Shown: positions 40,256-49,354 of the stretch, piece after piece
Position numbering within the stretch: the first letter of the stretch is position 1
Layout: each line of letters begins with the position of its first letter
From: Streptomyces sp. NBC_01341
GTDB lineage: Bacteria > Actinomycetota > Actinomycetes > Streptomycetales > Streptomycetaceae
Direction of reading: 5' to 3'
DNA length: 64,000 nucleotides
Assembly (NCBI RefSeq): GCF_035946055.1
Contig: NZ_CP108364.1
Location: 3,410,001 to 3,474,000 of the forward strand
Notes under the pieces: model-generated
What the model saw: the letters and a program-made list of their open reading frames with translations, nothing else
What the model was told of the DNA's origin: nothing
Databases searched by the model: none
Made by a program: the position numbers and the translations under genes

Positions 40256-41670
40256 CCGGCTTCCCCCGCCGGCTCCGCACCCTCCCGCTGCGCTCCCGGC
40301 TCGCGCTGCTGGTGGCGGCGGCGGTAGCGGTCGCGGTCGCGGCGGTCGCGGCGTCCTGCTGGTTCGTGACGCGGGACCAGCTGCAAGAGCAGCTGGACAA
40401 TTCTCTCGTCACGTCGAACACGGTCGACAGCACCTACGTCCAGAACCTGCTCAACACCTGCGCGGGCACCGCCGTCGGCCAGCAGCCCGACCCCGGATCG
40501 TTCCGGGTCCAGATCATCGCGCCCACCGGTGATCCGTGCCCGGCTCCGCAGAACCGCGCGTTCCCCACGACGGACCTCGACCTCGCCGTCGCCGGCGGGG
40601 AGCGCGGGAGCGTCCTGCACACCGTGGAGGACACCGACGGCACGAAGCTGCGCGTCTACACCCGCCAGATCCGACTGGACCGCCGCCCCGGACCCGACGC
40701 CACACTCGCCGTCTCCGTCGCCCGTCCCATGAGCGTGGTCGACGACCCGCTCTCGACCCTCGCCTGGGTCCTGGTCCTCGTCTCCGGCATCGGTGTCGTC
40801 GGCGCGGGCGCGGCCGGGCTGTGGATCGCCCGCACCGGTCTGCGCCCGGTCGACGACCTCGCGCACGCCGTCGCGCACGTGGCCGAGACCGAGGACCTGA
40901 CCGTACGGATCCCCGCCGAGGGAGAGGACGAGATCGCCCGGCTCTCCCGGTCCTTCAACTCCATGACCAGCTCCCTGGCCACCTCCCGCGACCGCCAGGC
41001 GCAGCTCATCGCGGACGCGGGCCACGAACTGCGCACCCCCCTCACCTCCCTGCGTACGAACATCGAACTCCTCGTCCGCAGCGACGAGACGGGCCGGGCC
41101 ATCCCCCCCGACGACCGCAAGGCCCTGATGGCCTCGGTCAAGGCGCAGATGACGGAGCTGGCCGCCCTCATCGGCGACCTCCAGGAGCTCTCCCGCCCCG
41201 ACGCCGCCCAGCCGGGCCCGCTCCAGGTCGTCGCACTGCACGACATCACCCGCACCGCTCTGCAACGCGCACGGCTGCGCGGCCCCGAGCTGACCATCAC
41301 GGCCGACCTCGCCCCCTGGTACGTCCGCGCCGAGCCCGCCGCCCTGGAGCGCGCCGTGGTCAACGTCCTGGACAACGCGGTGAAGTTCAGCCCGTCCGGC
41401 GGCGCGATCGAGGTGGTCCTGCACCGGGGGGAGCTGACGGTCCGGGACCACGGCCCCGGCATCCCCGCCGAGGACCTGCCGCACGTCTTCGAACGCTTCT
41501 GGCGCTCCCCCTCGGCCCGCCAGCTCCCCGGCTCCGGCCTCGGCCTGTCCATCGTGGCCCGCACGGTGCAGCAGGCGGGCGGCGAGATCGCCCTGCGTCC
41601 GGCGGACGGTGGCGGCACTACCGCCACGATCCGCCTGCCGGGTGCGCCTCAGCCGCCGCCTGGGGTGTGA
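40252..41670 (+). CDS. Sensor histidine kinase (MprB-like)
   Basis: 472 residues, start overlapping the regulator's stop (ATGA). Two transmembrane helices (about 17-40 and 165-187) flank an extracytoplasmic sensor domain of about 120 residues with two cysteines (NTCAGT, DPCPAP) that could be disulfide-linked. HAMP (188-240), His-kinase A with [10 protein letters not shown] (H about 262) and ATPase with [20 protein letters not shown] and GSGLGLSIV. With its regulator it likely senses envelope stress and controls the protease upstream. Confidence 0.94.
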   Translation: MTGFPRRLRTLPLRSRLALLVAAAVAVAVAAVAASCWFVTRDQLQEQLDNSLVTSNTVDSTYVQNLLNTCAGTAVGQQPDPGSFRVQIIAPTGDPCPAPQNRAFPTTDLDLAVAGGERGSVLHTVEDTDGTKLRVYTRQIRLDRRPGPDATLAVSVARPMSVVDDPLSTLAWVLVLVSGIGVVGAGAAGLWIARTGLRPVDDLAHAVAHVAETEDLTVRIPAEGEDEIARLSRSFNSMTSSLATSRDRQAQLIADAGHELRTPLTSLRTNIELLVRSDETGRAIPPDDRKALMASVKAQMTELAALIGDLQELSRPDAAQPGPLQVVALHDITRTALQRARLRGPELTITADLAPWYVRAEPAALERAVVNVLDNAVKFSPSGGAIEVVLHRGELTVRDHGPGIPAEDLPHVFERFWRSPSARQLPGSGLGLSIVARTVQQAGGEIALRPADGGGTTATIRLPGAPQPPPGV

Positions 41671-41701
41671 GCGGGGCTCCCGCACGCGCATGCCCGCCGG
41701 T

Positions 41702-41905
41702 TCAGGCCAGGTCGTCGAACTCGCCCTCTTTGGCCCCGCCGAGGAAGGCCCGCAGCTTCGCGCGGGTGGTGCGTACGACCACGTCCGGGCGGTCGCTCTC
41801 GCGCAGCAGTATCTCGCCTTCGTACTCAGCGAGTTCGAGGCAGTTGTTGCCCTCGGCACCCGATGACTTCGAGGACTTGCGCCACTGGATATTCATGATC
41901 CTCAT
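41702..41905 (-). CDS. DUF397 protein
   Basis: 67 residues, MRIMNIQWRKSSKSSGAEGN with the DUF397 pattern W-x-K-S-S-x-S-x...N-C-L-E-L...RES...VVVRTT...LRAFLGGAKEGEFD. ATG 41905 overlaps the upstream XRE stop (ATGA). DUF397 proteins (BldB, and the partners of WhiJ-type XRE proteins) act as small DNA-independent cofactors of their XRE neighbour. Second gene of a cassette with XRE and a divergent ATPase. Confidence 0.9.
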   Translation of the reverse strand: MRIMNIQWRKSSKSSGAEGNNCLELAEYEGEILLRESDRPDVVVRTTRAKLRAFLGGAKEGEFDDLA

Positions 41906-42759
41906 GCCCTCATGCTCTGTGTGATTCCGCGAATGAAGTCCCGCGAGTTCTTCGGGTCGAGAGACCGGCTCTCGACCTGATCCAGCACGGCCCGGTAGTT
42001 CACGAGGCGTGTTTCGGCATCGATGAACGCGGGCCCGGTAGCCGTGTCCGTCTGTACGGTGTCGAGCTGCGGAACTGGACCGTAGACATATTGTGTCGAA
42101 CTGCCGATCTCCGGGAAACCACCCGCCGCGAAGGGAACCACCCGAACCGAGACGTTATCGCGCTCCGACTCCGCAAGTAGGTGTCCGAGTTGTTTGCCGG
42201 CCACGCCGGGGCCGCCGTACGTCATCCTCAGCGCGGCCTCGTGGATGAGGAACGTACAGGCAGGCGCCCCCTCCCTGTCCAGCACATCGCGGCGTCGCAA
42301 CCGGTGCGACAGCTGACGGCGGAGGCGTTCCGGGCTCAGAGGGGGTACGACCTCCGCGAACACGGCACGGGCGTACTCCTCGTTCTGCAACAGCCCCGGC
42401 ATATACATGATCTGCACCGACCGGATCGCTACGGCGTGATGCTCAAGCTCCGCCAGATCGAGCGCCCCACTGACGAGATCATTCCTGTAGTCCTCCCACC
42501 ATCCGTTCACGCGTTCTTCAGCCATGTCGGCCAAGGCGTCGACGTACGCGGTGTCCGGGCACTCGTAATAGCCGGCCCACGTGCGCACTCGTACGGCGCT
42601 CACTCCGAATCGTCCCGCTTCGGTGTTGCTGACAGTGGTGCGGTCCGTGCCCAGCGCGGCTGCCGCCTCAGTGAGCGACAACCCGGTGCGCTCCCGGAGT
42701 CTGCGCAGTTCGGTACCCAACCGGCGCTGGCGCGCAGTGGGCGCCTTCCTCGATGCCAT
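41902..42759 (-). CDS. XRE regulator with DUF5753 (WhiJ-like)
   Basis: 285 residues. HTH at about 10-70: RLGTELRRLRERTGLSLTEAAAALGTDRTTVSNTEAGRFGVSAVRVRTWAGYY; the rest is DUF5753 (pattern YMPGLLQNEEYARAVF...RRDVL...LIHEAALRMTYGGPGVAGKQLGHLL...VRVVPFAAGG). These proteins together with DUF397 partners occur in dozens of copies in Streptomyces and form a developmental-regulator family (WhiJ). ATG 42759. Confidence 0.9.
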   Translation of the reverse strand: MASRKAPTARQRRLGTELRRLRERTGLSLTEAAAALGTDRTTVSNTEAGRFGVSAVRVRTWAGYYECPDTAYVDALADMAEERVNGWWEDYRNDLVSGALDLAELEHHAVAIRSVQIMYMPGLLQNEEYARAVFAEVVPPLSPERLRRQLSHRLRRRDVLDREGAPACTFLIHEAALRMTYGGPGVAGKQLGHLLAESERDNVSVRVVPFAAGGFPEIGSSTQYVYGPVPQLDTVQTDTATGPAFIDAETRLVNYRAVLDQVESRSLDPKNSRDFIRGITQSMRA

Positions 42760-43006
42760 CGGACTCCCCCTCCTATCGAGCCTCAGTGTGACCCGTCACC
42801 CGACAGGGTTCACTTTGCCTATCACGTTACCCACGTCGACCCAACGCGTGAGGTAATCAACGGGCGGTGCCTCGATCACCGCACCGCAGCCATCGACCTG
42901 AAGTACCGCCGCGCTGACACGCCTTGAGAGGGGTGTGCCCGTGCGGCCATCACCACGGTCAACGAGCAGCGCGCCCGTTCGGATCGCATCACGTGGGGAG
43001 ATCGAC

Positions 43007-43468
43007 ATGACCGACGCCAGCACCACCGCACCCTCCGCATCACCGCACTGCCAGGACGGCGAGAGCTACCGGCTCTCCCTGCCCAACACCGCGCGCTCGG
43101 CCGGGATCGCCCGGCATTTCGTCACGTCGCTGCTCACCGGCACCTCGCACAGCGGAATCGTCGAAGATGCCCGCCTCTGCGTCACCGAGGTGGTGGCCAA
43201 CGCCCATCGCCACAGTCGTACTTCACTGATCCGCGTGCACGTGACGGTCAGCCCGGAGCGGGTGGTGGTCTCCGTCGCCGACGACACCCCCTGGGCCGCG
43301 CCCGCGCCAGGCCGGATCCGCACCGGTCCCGCGCAGGAGTGCGGGCGGGGGCTGATGCTCCTGGAGGAGCTCGCCCTGGCGTGGGGGTCGGACGTCTGTG
43401 GTTGCTGCACCCCCAGCCACAAGGCCGTGTGGTTCACGCTCGCCGCTGACGCGAGGGTCGCCGCGTAG
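43007..43468 (+). CDS. RsbW-like ATP-binding protein
   Basis: 153 residues, anti-sigma-factor kinase fold (HATPase): VEDARLCVTEVVANAHRHS (N box), VVSVADDTPWAAPAPG (D box, with the DxGxG partly replaced), and GRGLMLLEELALAWGSDV (G box). Typical of the ATPase encoded beside XRE/DUF397 pairs. Whether it phosphorylates an anti-anti-sigma factor is unknown. Divergent from the XRE gene (247-bp promoter gap). Ribosome site GGGGAG before ATG 43007. Confidence 0.88.
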   Translation: MTDASTTAPSASPHCQDGESYRLSLPNTARSAGIARHFVTSLLTGTSHSGIVEDARLCVTEVVANAHRHSRTSLIRVHVTVSPERVVVSVADDTPWAAPAPGRIRTGPAQECGRGLMLLEELALAWGSDVCGCCTPSHKAVWFTLAADARVAA

Positions 43469-43568
43469 CGCTCGGTTTGCCGTGCCCGTACGGCGGTGCA
43501 GGCCCGACCGCCCGCCGTGATCCACCGGCAGGCCCGGTCACCGGCCCGCCCCACCTCGACGGACCCTG

Positions 43569-44774
43569 ATGCGCCGTACCACCGGCGCGGCTTCGCGCTG
43601 CGCTCCTCCGGCATGCCCTGATCCGGCATGGACCCGCGTCCCCCGCGCCGCGCAGGAGGCCGCCTCGACCTCCGCCCGCCGCGCCCAGCCGCGCGCGTGG
43701 CTACCCGCCGTGGCCTGGCTGGTCGGCGCGGGTCTTCACCCGCGCGCGGGTGGAACCACTCTCGCCGTGGCCCGGGATCTCGCGGCGCGGATGGACTACC
43801 GACGGGGATACGTCCTGTACGACCTCGAAGGCACCGCCGCCCGTTGCGAAGTGTCGACGGCGACGGTGAAACGCCATGTCCGGGTCCTGCGGGAGCTCGG
43901 CGCGCTGGCGTGGCACCGCCACGGCACGAAGAAGAACCTTCGGCTCCCGGGTCGCGCGTACACGGCTACGGCGACCATCTACGCGGCAGTGATCCCGGCC
44001 GCGTACGACACGGCGATGGGTCACCGGCTCGACGGCACCGGCTACGGCGCCCGGGTGCTCGGCGTGACGGACGAGGGGCGGATGCGCGCGACCGGCGCCG
44101 TCCGCGCCACGTCACACCCCGCGGACGGCCGGCACCCGGGCACGGTCCTTCCCGCACCGCGTGCACCCCATTCTCCTGGGCCCCACCACGACGTTCCTCC
44201 CGCTGACCTTGACGGTGGGTTGAACTACACCTCGCGGGCGAACCGACGCACCAGGAGAGCCAGGAGCGGCGGCGGCCCGTCGCTCCGGAGCCCGTGGCAG
44301 GTGGCCCGCGACATCAGGATCGCGCGGCAGGTCCGGCCGCTCGTCGGCTGGGCCCAGCGGGAAGGGCTCCGCCGACTGGCTTTCGCGCTGCGCCCGTTGA
44401 TCGACCGAGGCCTGGAGGCGCACGACATCGCGGCCGAACTCATCGGCATGGCCGTCGGCTGGAGCCCCGCACGGCCTGCCGCGTACATCACCGCCGCCCT
44501 CGCCCGTGACCGGCGGACCGGGACGCCACGCCGCCCGGACAAGGAGCTCACGGCCGACCCGGCCGCCCACCAGGAGTGGCAGCAGTGGCTGAACGCCCGC
44601 CGGGCCGACACCCCGGCGCGTACGGACGACGACCGCCGCCACGCCCGGCTCTACGCATGGGACCGGTGGCACGAGGTGGCCACCCACTACGACCAGGACC
44701 CCGACGACGCCCTGGACCTCTACGGAACCCGGCTGTGCGCCTACGCCGTCAAACGGGCCGCACGAACCACCTGA
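43569..44774 (+). CDS. Helix-turn-helix protein of accessory type
   Basis: 401 residues, rich in Arg. An HTH is visible at about 75-125: MDYRRGYVLYDLEGTAARCEVSTATVKRHVRVLRELGALAWHRHGTKKNL; the C-terminal half (about 235-400) has RDIRIARQVRPLVGWAQREGLRRLAFALRPLIDRGLEAHDIAAELIGMAVGWSPARPAAYITAALARD. The pattern resembles Streptomyces proteins of mobile/plasmid replication context, but no replication origin is visible. With the XRE/DUF397/ATPase genes it forms a variable island. Start uncertain; ATG 43569 used. Confidence 0.65.
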   Translation: MRRTTGAASRCAPPACPDPAWTRVPRAAQEAASTSARRAQPRAWLPAVAWLVGAGLHPRAGGTTLAVARDLAARMDYRRGYVLYDLEGTAARCEVSTATVKRHVRVLRELGALAWHRHGTKKNLRLPGRAYTATATIYAAVIPAAYDTAMGHRLDGTGYGARVLGVTDEGRMRATGAVRATSHPADGRHPGTVLPAPRAPHSPGPHHDVPPADLDGGLNYTSRANRRTRRARSGGGPSLRSPWQVARDIRIARQVRPLVGWAQREGLRRLAFALRPLIDRGLEAHDIAAELIGMAVGWSPARPAAYITAALARDRRTGTPRRPDKELTADPAAHQEWQQWLNARRADTPARTDDDRRHARLYAWDRWHEVATHYDQDPDDALDLYGTRLCAYAVKRAARTT

Positions 44775-44799
44775 TCCCCAAGCTGCCAGGACCGGCGCC

Positions 44800-45693
44800 T
44801 CAGCCCACCGGGTTGTGCCGGATCAGCGACTCCACCAGACCCGGCCGGGTGGCGGAATAGTCCAGCGGGACGATGCCGAGACCGGTCCAGCCCGCCGCGG
44901 CGGAACCGTCGAGGAACGAGTGGACCTGCGGGTTGAGACGGTCGGAGTTCCAGCGCGGCGGCATGAGGGCGGCCGTGCTCACGTAGTTCATGAAGAGCTT
45001 CCCCGGCTGCTGCGCGGCCTTCCGGAACTGCGCCTCGATCTTCGGGTACTTGCCGAACGGCTCGGCCATGTAGTCGTCCTGGATGTCGAAGAGCGCGGGG
45101 TCGGCGTACCGGACCCCGGGCAGACCGCCGTTGTCGGCGAGCACGACGACCTTGCCCCGGGCCGCACGGAGGTCCGGGAGCGTGGGGTCGAGGCGCAGGA
45201 GCGGGCGCCAGCCCTTGCCGTCGAGATAGATGTCGAAGATCCGCCGGAACGCGGCGTCGCTCTCCTGCGAGTACTCCTGCTTGACACGCATCAGCACGGT
45301 CTCGGAAGGGTGCGCCGCGAGGAAGGCCCGGCAGGCGCCGAGGACGTCGTCGAAGTTCAGGTTCTGGTAGGAGGCCCCGTGATGGATCGCGTAGGCGTCG
45401 CCGCTGATCCGGCAGCGGATGTCGAGGAAGCGGATGCCGCTGTCGAGCTGCGCGGCGACCGTGGTGTTCTGGCATTCCGTCCAGGGGCCTCCGAACCGGG
45501 CCCCGGAGTTGTGCGTCCCGGGGATCGTGAGTCGCTGCAACGGGGTGGTGTCCGCGAGCCCGGCCATCCAGTCCTGCGTGCCGAGGACCCGGGCAGGGGC
45601 GGCAGACGCCGGCGTCCCCCCGAGCAGAATTCCTGCGGTGACGGCGAGCGAGCCGGTGAGGATGCTCCGGCGCGTGGCTGTGTACGGGGTCAT
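44800..45693 (-). CDS. Secreted phosphatidylinositol-specific phospholipase C
   Basis: 297 residues. Tat-type signal TRRSILTGSLAVTAGILLGGTPASA, cleavage near residue 31. PI-PLC X domain: catalytic His in LTIPGTHNSGARFGG (H61), second His in AYAIHHGAS (about 104), and the sheet residues DSGIRFLDIRCRI, VLMRVKQEYSQ. Cleaves phosphatidylinositol to diacylglycerol and cyclic inositol phosphate. Ser/Thr-poor linker absent. Terminates near the convergent HTH gene. ATG 45693. Confidence 0.92.
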   Translation of the reverse strand: MTPYTATRRSILTGSLAVTAGILLGGTPASAAPARVLGTQDWMAGLADTTPLQRLTIPGTHNSGARFGGPWTECQNTTVAAQLDSGIRFLDIRCRISGDAYAIHHGASYQNLNFDDVLGACRAFLAAHPSETVLMRVKQEYSQESDAAFRRIFDIYLDGKGWRPLLRLDPTLPDLRAARGKVVVLADNGGLPGVRYADPALFDIQDDYMAEPFGKYPKIEAQFRKAAQQPGKLFMNYVSTAALMPPRWNSDRLNPQVHSFLDGSAAAGWTGLGIVPLDYSATRPGLVESLIRHNPVG

Positions 45694-45801
45694 GTGGCAT
45701 GCCTCCGGCGGCCGTGGGGGGAATGGCTCCGGAATTATGACGCGGACTCATCAAGCACGGAACAGGGCCTGGCCTCGCCCCGGCCGTCGTGGAAGACAGC
45801 A

Positions 45802-45835
45802 GCGGGGCAGTGGCCCGACCGGCCCACCGCCCCGC
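45802..45835. terminator. Hairpin after the nucleotidase gene
   Basis: GCGGGGCAGTGG (45802-45813) / CCACCGCCCCGC (45824-45835), 12 bp with one mismatch, about 18 nt past the minus-strand stop at 45854. No T-run. Confidence 0.6.
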
Positions 45836-45853
45836 CCCGTCATGTCCCGCGCG

Positions 45854-47680
45854 CTACTGCACGACCGTGATCCGGTCCGTGGCCGGCGGGGCCAGCGGCG
45901 CGGAGGCCGTGGAGTGCGCCGCCAGGTAGGCGTTGAACAGGTCCAGGTCGGACGGGCCGACCAGCTTGTTCGTGCCCTGGCCGAGGGCGGCGAAGCCGTC
46001 GCCGCCGCCCGCGAGGAACTCGTTCATCGCGACGCGGTACGTCTTCGCCGGGTCGATCGCGACACCGTTCAGCAGGATCGAGGAGGTGACCACCCGGTCG
46101 GCACCCGCCTTCGTCATGTCCAGCGTGTAGGTGAGGCCCTTCGAGACCTGGAGGATCTTCGGGGACGCCGCGTTGGATCCGCTGACCTGCTGCTGGAGGG
46201 CGGCGACGAGCTGCACTCCGGTGAGGTCGACGACGTTCATCATGTTGGTGAACGGCTGGACGGTGAACGCCTCGCCGTACGTCACCACTCCGTCGCCCTC
46301 ACTGCCGGACGCCGAGTACACCAGGTCCGAGCGGATGCCGCCCGGGTTCATGAACGCGACGACCGCGCCCCCCTTGTCCGCCGGGGCCAGGCCCTCCAGC
46401 TGGGCGTCTGCGATCAGGTTGCCGAGCGGCTTCTCGGGAGCGGTGGAGCCGCGGCCGTTGATGTCGGCGGAGATGAAGCCCTGGGGCCGGCTCGCGATCG
46501 GGGCGGCCAGCGTGTTCCAGCGGGCGATCAGCGCGGTCATGTCGGTGGCCTTGGCCTGGTCCCGGCTGACGATGTGGTTCGCCGACTTCACCGAATTCAC
46601 GGACTTCACCGACGTACGGACGATGTCCTTGGTGCGGCGGTCGTAGGTCAGCGTCGTGTCCGTGTAGAGCTTGCCGAACGACGACGCCGACGTGACCATG
46701 CGCGGCTTGCCGGAGGGGTCCGGCACCGTGCAGACGTAGGCCTGGTGCGTGTGCCCGGTGACCAGGGCGTCGACCTTGGACGTGATGCCCTTGGCGATGT
46801 CGACGATCGGGCCCGAGATGCCGTCACCGGCACCGGGGCTGTCGCAGTCGTAGTTGTACGAGGTCGAGGCCGGGGAACCGCCCTCGTGGATCAGCGCGAC
46901 GATGGACTTGACGCCCTGCCGGTCCAGCTCCTTGGCGTACTTGTTGACCGTCTCGATCTCGTCGTGGAACTCGAGGCCCTTGACGCCGTTCGCCGTGACG
47001 ATGTTCGGCGTGCCCTCCAGGGTCACCCCGATGAAGCCGATCTTGACGCCGTTCTTCCTCCAGACCGTGTACGGCTTGAGGATCGGCCTGCCGGACTTCT
47101 CGCTCGTCACGTTGGCCGCGAGGTAGGGGAAGTCCGCACCCTTGAACTTCTTGCCCTTCTCGTAGCAGCCCTCGACGGGGTGGCAGCCGCCGTTCTGCAG
47201 GCGGCCCAGCTCGGTGGCACCCTCGTCGAACTCGTGGTTGCCCACGGCCGTCACGTCGAGGTCGAGCCCGTTGAGCGCCTCGATGGTCGGCTCGTCGTGG
47301 AAGAGACCCGACAGCAGCGGGCTCGCGCCCACCATGTCGCCGCCTGCCGCGGTGACGGAGTACGGGTGCCCCTTCCGCGCGGTGCGCAGCGAGGTCGCGA
47401 GGTACTCGACGCCACCGGCCGGAACCGACTTCACCGTGCCGTCGGCCTGCTTCTCGGCGACCGTCCCGGCCGAACCGGCGGGCGGCTCGAGGTTGCCGTG
47501 GAGGTCGTTGAAGGAGAGCAGCTGCACGTCGACGGTGCGGGGCTGGTGGTGGCCGTGACCGTGTCCGTGGCCCTGGGCGCCGGCAGGCACGGCGGCGACG
47601 AGTGCGCCCATCGTGGCCAGCCCGGCCGCGGCGGAGAGCACCCGCCGGGAGGCACGGTTCTTCTGTGAAGTCGCTGACAT
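45854..47680 (-). CDS. Secreted 5'-nucleotidase/2',3'-cyclic phosphodiesterase (UshA type)
   Basis: 608 residues. Signal peptide (RASRRVLSAAAGLATMGALVAAVPAGAQG) then the metallophosphatase domain with LSFNDLHGNLEPP, GGDMVGASPLLSGLF, VGNHEFDEGATELG, and VTGHTHQAYVC (all metal ligands). The C-terminal nucleotide-binding domain has GNLIADAQLEG, FMNPGGIRSDLVY and a substrate loop. Releases phosphate from extracellular nucleotides. A TTGACT-N17-GATTCC promoter lies on the minus strand at 47732-47760. Divergent from mshD. No clear PHO box upstream. Confidence 0.93.
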   Translation of the reverse strand: MSATSQKNRASRRVLSAAAGLATMGALVAAVPAGAQGHGHGHGHHQPRTVDVQLLSFNDLHGNLEPPAGSAGTVAEKQADGTVKSVPAGGVEYLATSLRTARKGHPYSVTAAGGDMVGASPLLSGLFHDEPTIEALNGLDLDVTAVGNHEFDEGATELGRLQNGGCHPVEGCYEKGKKFKGADFPYLAANVTSEKSGRPILKPYTVWRKNGVKIGFIGVTLEGTPNIVTANGVKGLEFHDEIETVNKYAKELDRQGVKSIVALIHEGGSPASTSYNYDCDSPGAGDGISGPIVDIAKGITSKVDALVTGHTHQAYVCTVPDPSGKPRMVTSASSFGKLYTDTTLTYDRRTKDIVRTSVKSVNSVKSANHIVSRDQAKATDMTALIARWNTLAAPIASRPQGFISADINGRGSTAPEKPLGNLIADAQLEGLAPADKGGAVVAFMNPGGIRSDLVYSASGSEGDGVVTYGEAFTVQPFTNMMNVVDLTGVQLVAALQQQVSGSNAASPKILQVSKGLTYTLDMTKAGADRVVTSSILLNGVAIDPAKTYRVAMNEFLAGGGDGFAALGQGTNKLVGPSDLDLFNAYLAAHSTASAPLAPPATDRITVVQ

Positions 47681-47931
47681 CGTTCCCCTTGTGAGTTCAG
47701 CGGGAGGGTGGTGAGTGGCGGTGACACGCCTGGAATCCTGCTGCCGCAGCCTAGAGTCAACGCGCGTAGCGCGACAGGTGTCAGGGGTTACGAACTGGTT
47801 GCCGTGGGGGCGCAATGGGGTCGATCACCCGCAGGGCGTACATATGCGAGCAGAGACGTCACGGGGCCCTCGGGGAGACCGTGCGCCGCCGTGCCCCCGG
47901 ACGCCGGTCCCGTCCCCGTACGCTCGTACCC

Positions 47932-48855
47932 ATGACGACTGACGCACCCCTCCCCGCCCCCGGACGCGAGATCGAGACCCTCGACGTGCTCACCCCCGAG
48001 CAGGCCGACACCGTCCTCGCCCTTCTCGGCGAGGCAGCCGCGACCGACGGGCGGCAGGCCGTCTCCGAGCAGGGTCGCCTGCAGTTGAAGGGCGGGCACC
48101 GCGAAGGTGTCCGGCACTTCCTGCTCACCGTCGACGGCGAGTTGGCCGGATACGCCCAGCTGGAGGACACCGATCCCGTCGAGGCCCCCGCCGCCGAACT
48201 GGTCGTGCATCCCTCCCACCGGGGGCGTGGGCACGGCCGCGCCCTCGGTGCCGCCCTCCTCGGCGCGACCGGGAAGCGGCTGCGGGTCTGGGCGCACGGC
48301 GGCAAGTCGGCCGCACGGCACCTCGCACAGGTCCTCGGCCTGTCGTTGTTCCGCGAACTGCGTCAGCTTCGACGCCCGTTGGGATCCCTCGACATCCCCG
48401 AGCCGGCGCTCCCGCCGGGCGTCACGATCCGCACCTTCGTGCCGGGCCAGGACGACGCCGCCTGGCTCGCCGTGAACAGTGCCGCGTTCGCCCACCACCC
48501 CGAACAGGGCTCCCTCACCCAGCGGGACCTCGACGACCGCGAGGCCGAAGCCTGGTTCGACCCCAAGGGCTTCTTCCTGGCCGAGCGGGACGGCGAGATC
48601 ATCGGCTTCCACTGGACGAAGGTGCACGCCGAGGACGACCTCGGCGAGGTCTACGTCGTCGGCATCCGGCCGGACGCCCAGGGCGGCGGCCTCGGCAAGG
48701 CGCTCACCGCGATCGGCCTGCGCCACCTGGCCGCACAGGGCCTGCCGACGGCGATGCTCTACGTCGACGCGGACAACCCGGCCGCGTTGTCGGTGTACGA
48801 GCGGATGGGCTTCGCCACGCACGAGGTCGACCTGATGTACCGCACCGAGTCCTGA
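47932..48855 (+). CDS. mshD: Mycothiol synthase
   Basis: 307 residues with two tandem GNAT domains; the acetyl-CoA loop of the C-terminal, active domain is VYVVGIRPDAQGGGLGKALTAIGLRHL, that of the N-terminal one ELVVHPSHRGRGHGRALGAALL. Acetylates Cys-GlcN-Ins with acetyl-CoA, the last step of mycothiol synthesis. ATG 47932 follows TACGCT (47919-47924) by 7 nt, no ribosome site: leaderless. mshA is at 6367-7716 in the same window, far from mshD. Confidence 0.95.
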   Translation: MTTDAPLPAPGREIETLDVLTPEQADTVLALLGEAAATDGRQAVSEQGRLQLKGGHREGVRHFLLTVDGELAGYAQLEDTDPVEAPAAELVVHPSHRGRGHGRALGAALLGATGKRLRVWAHGGKSAARHLAQVLGLSLFRELRQLRRPLGSLDIPEPALPPGVTIRTFVPGQDDAAWLAVNSAAFAHHPEQGSLTQRDLDDREAEAWFDPKGFFLAERDGEIIGFHWTKVHAEDDLGEVYVVGIRPDAQGGGLGKALTAIGLRHLAAQGLPTAMLYVDADNPAALSVYERMGFATHEVDLMYRTES

Positions 48856-48871
48856 GTCCGGCAACACCCCG

Positions 48872-48902
48872 AGGGGCGGCGTGACTTGACGCCGCCCCTT
48901 TC
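48872..48902 (+). terminator. Terminator of mshD
   Basis: Perfect 11-bp arms AGGGGCGGCGT (48872-48882) and ACGCCGCCCCT (48889-48899), 6-nt loop, then TTTCC. It ends 8 bp before the operator of the GntR gene. Confidence 0.88.
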
Positions 48903-48908
48903 CTACGC

Positions 48909-48940
48909 CACCCTTTCACTATTACCTTAGTGAAAGGGTG
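48909..48940. promoter_or_regulatory. Palindromic operator of the GntR-ABC operon
   Basis: Perfect 12-bp arms CACCCTTTCACT (48909-48920) and AGTGAAAGGGTG (48929-48940) around ATTACCTT. The right arm ends 6 nt before the ATG 48947 and includes the ribosome site AAGGGTGG, so bound repressor would also hide it. Fits autoregulation by the YtrA-type GntR protein. Confidence 0.8.
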
Positions 48941-48946
48941 GTGAAC

Positions 48947-49354
48947 ATGGCAGAGTCCGCAGCGGTCGAGTTCCGTATCGACCGGCGCAGCGGCGTCGCC
49001 ACCTACCTCCAGATCGTGCAGCAGACCAAGCAGGCGCTCCGCCTCGGTGTGCTGGAGCCGGGCGACCGGCTGCCCACGGCCCGCGAGGTCGTCGAGGCCA
49101 CGGCCATCAATCCCAACACCGTGCTCAAGGCCTACCGCGAACTGGAGCGCGAAGGCCTCGTCGAAGGCCGCCGCGGCCTCGGCACCTTCGTCCGCCGCAC
49201 CCTCGGCAGCGCGGCGGCGACCACCGACCCGCCGCTGCGCGCGGAACTCGCGGAGTGGACCCGCAGGGCCCGCGCCGCGGGACTGGAGAAGGACGACGTG
49301 AGCGCACTCTTCACCGACGTACTCGACAGCACGTTCAAGGGGGACCAGCACTGA
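48947..49354 (+). CDS. YtrA-subfamily GntR repressor
   Basis: 135 residues. Winged helix (about 12-75): RRSGVATYLQIVQQTKQALRLGVLEPGDRLPTAREVVEATAINPNTVLKAYRELEREGLVEGRRGLGTFVRR; only a short C-terminal dimer helix follows, as in YtrA regulators of ABC exporters. It overlaps the ABC ATPase start (TGATG). Controls its own operon, most likely through the palindrome just upstream. Confidence 0.92.
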   Translation: MAESAAVEFRIDRRSGVATYLQIVQQTKQALRLGVLEPGDRLPTAREVVEATAINPNTVLKAYRELEREGLVEGRRGLGTFVRRTLGSAAATTDPPLRAELAEWTRRARAAGLEKDDVSALFTDVLDSTFKGDQH

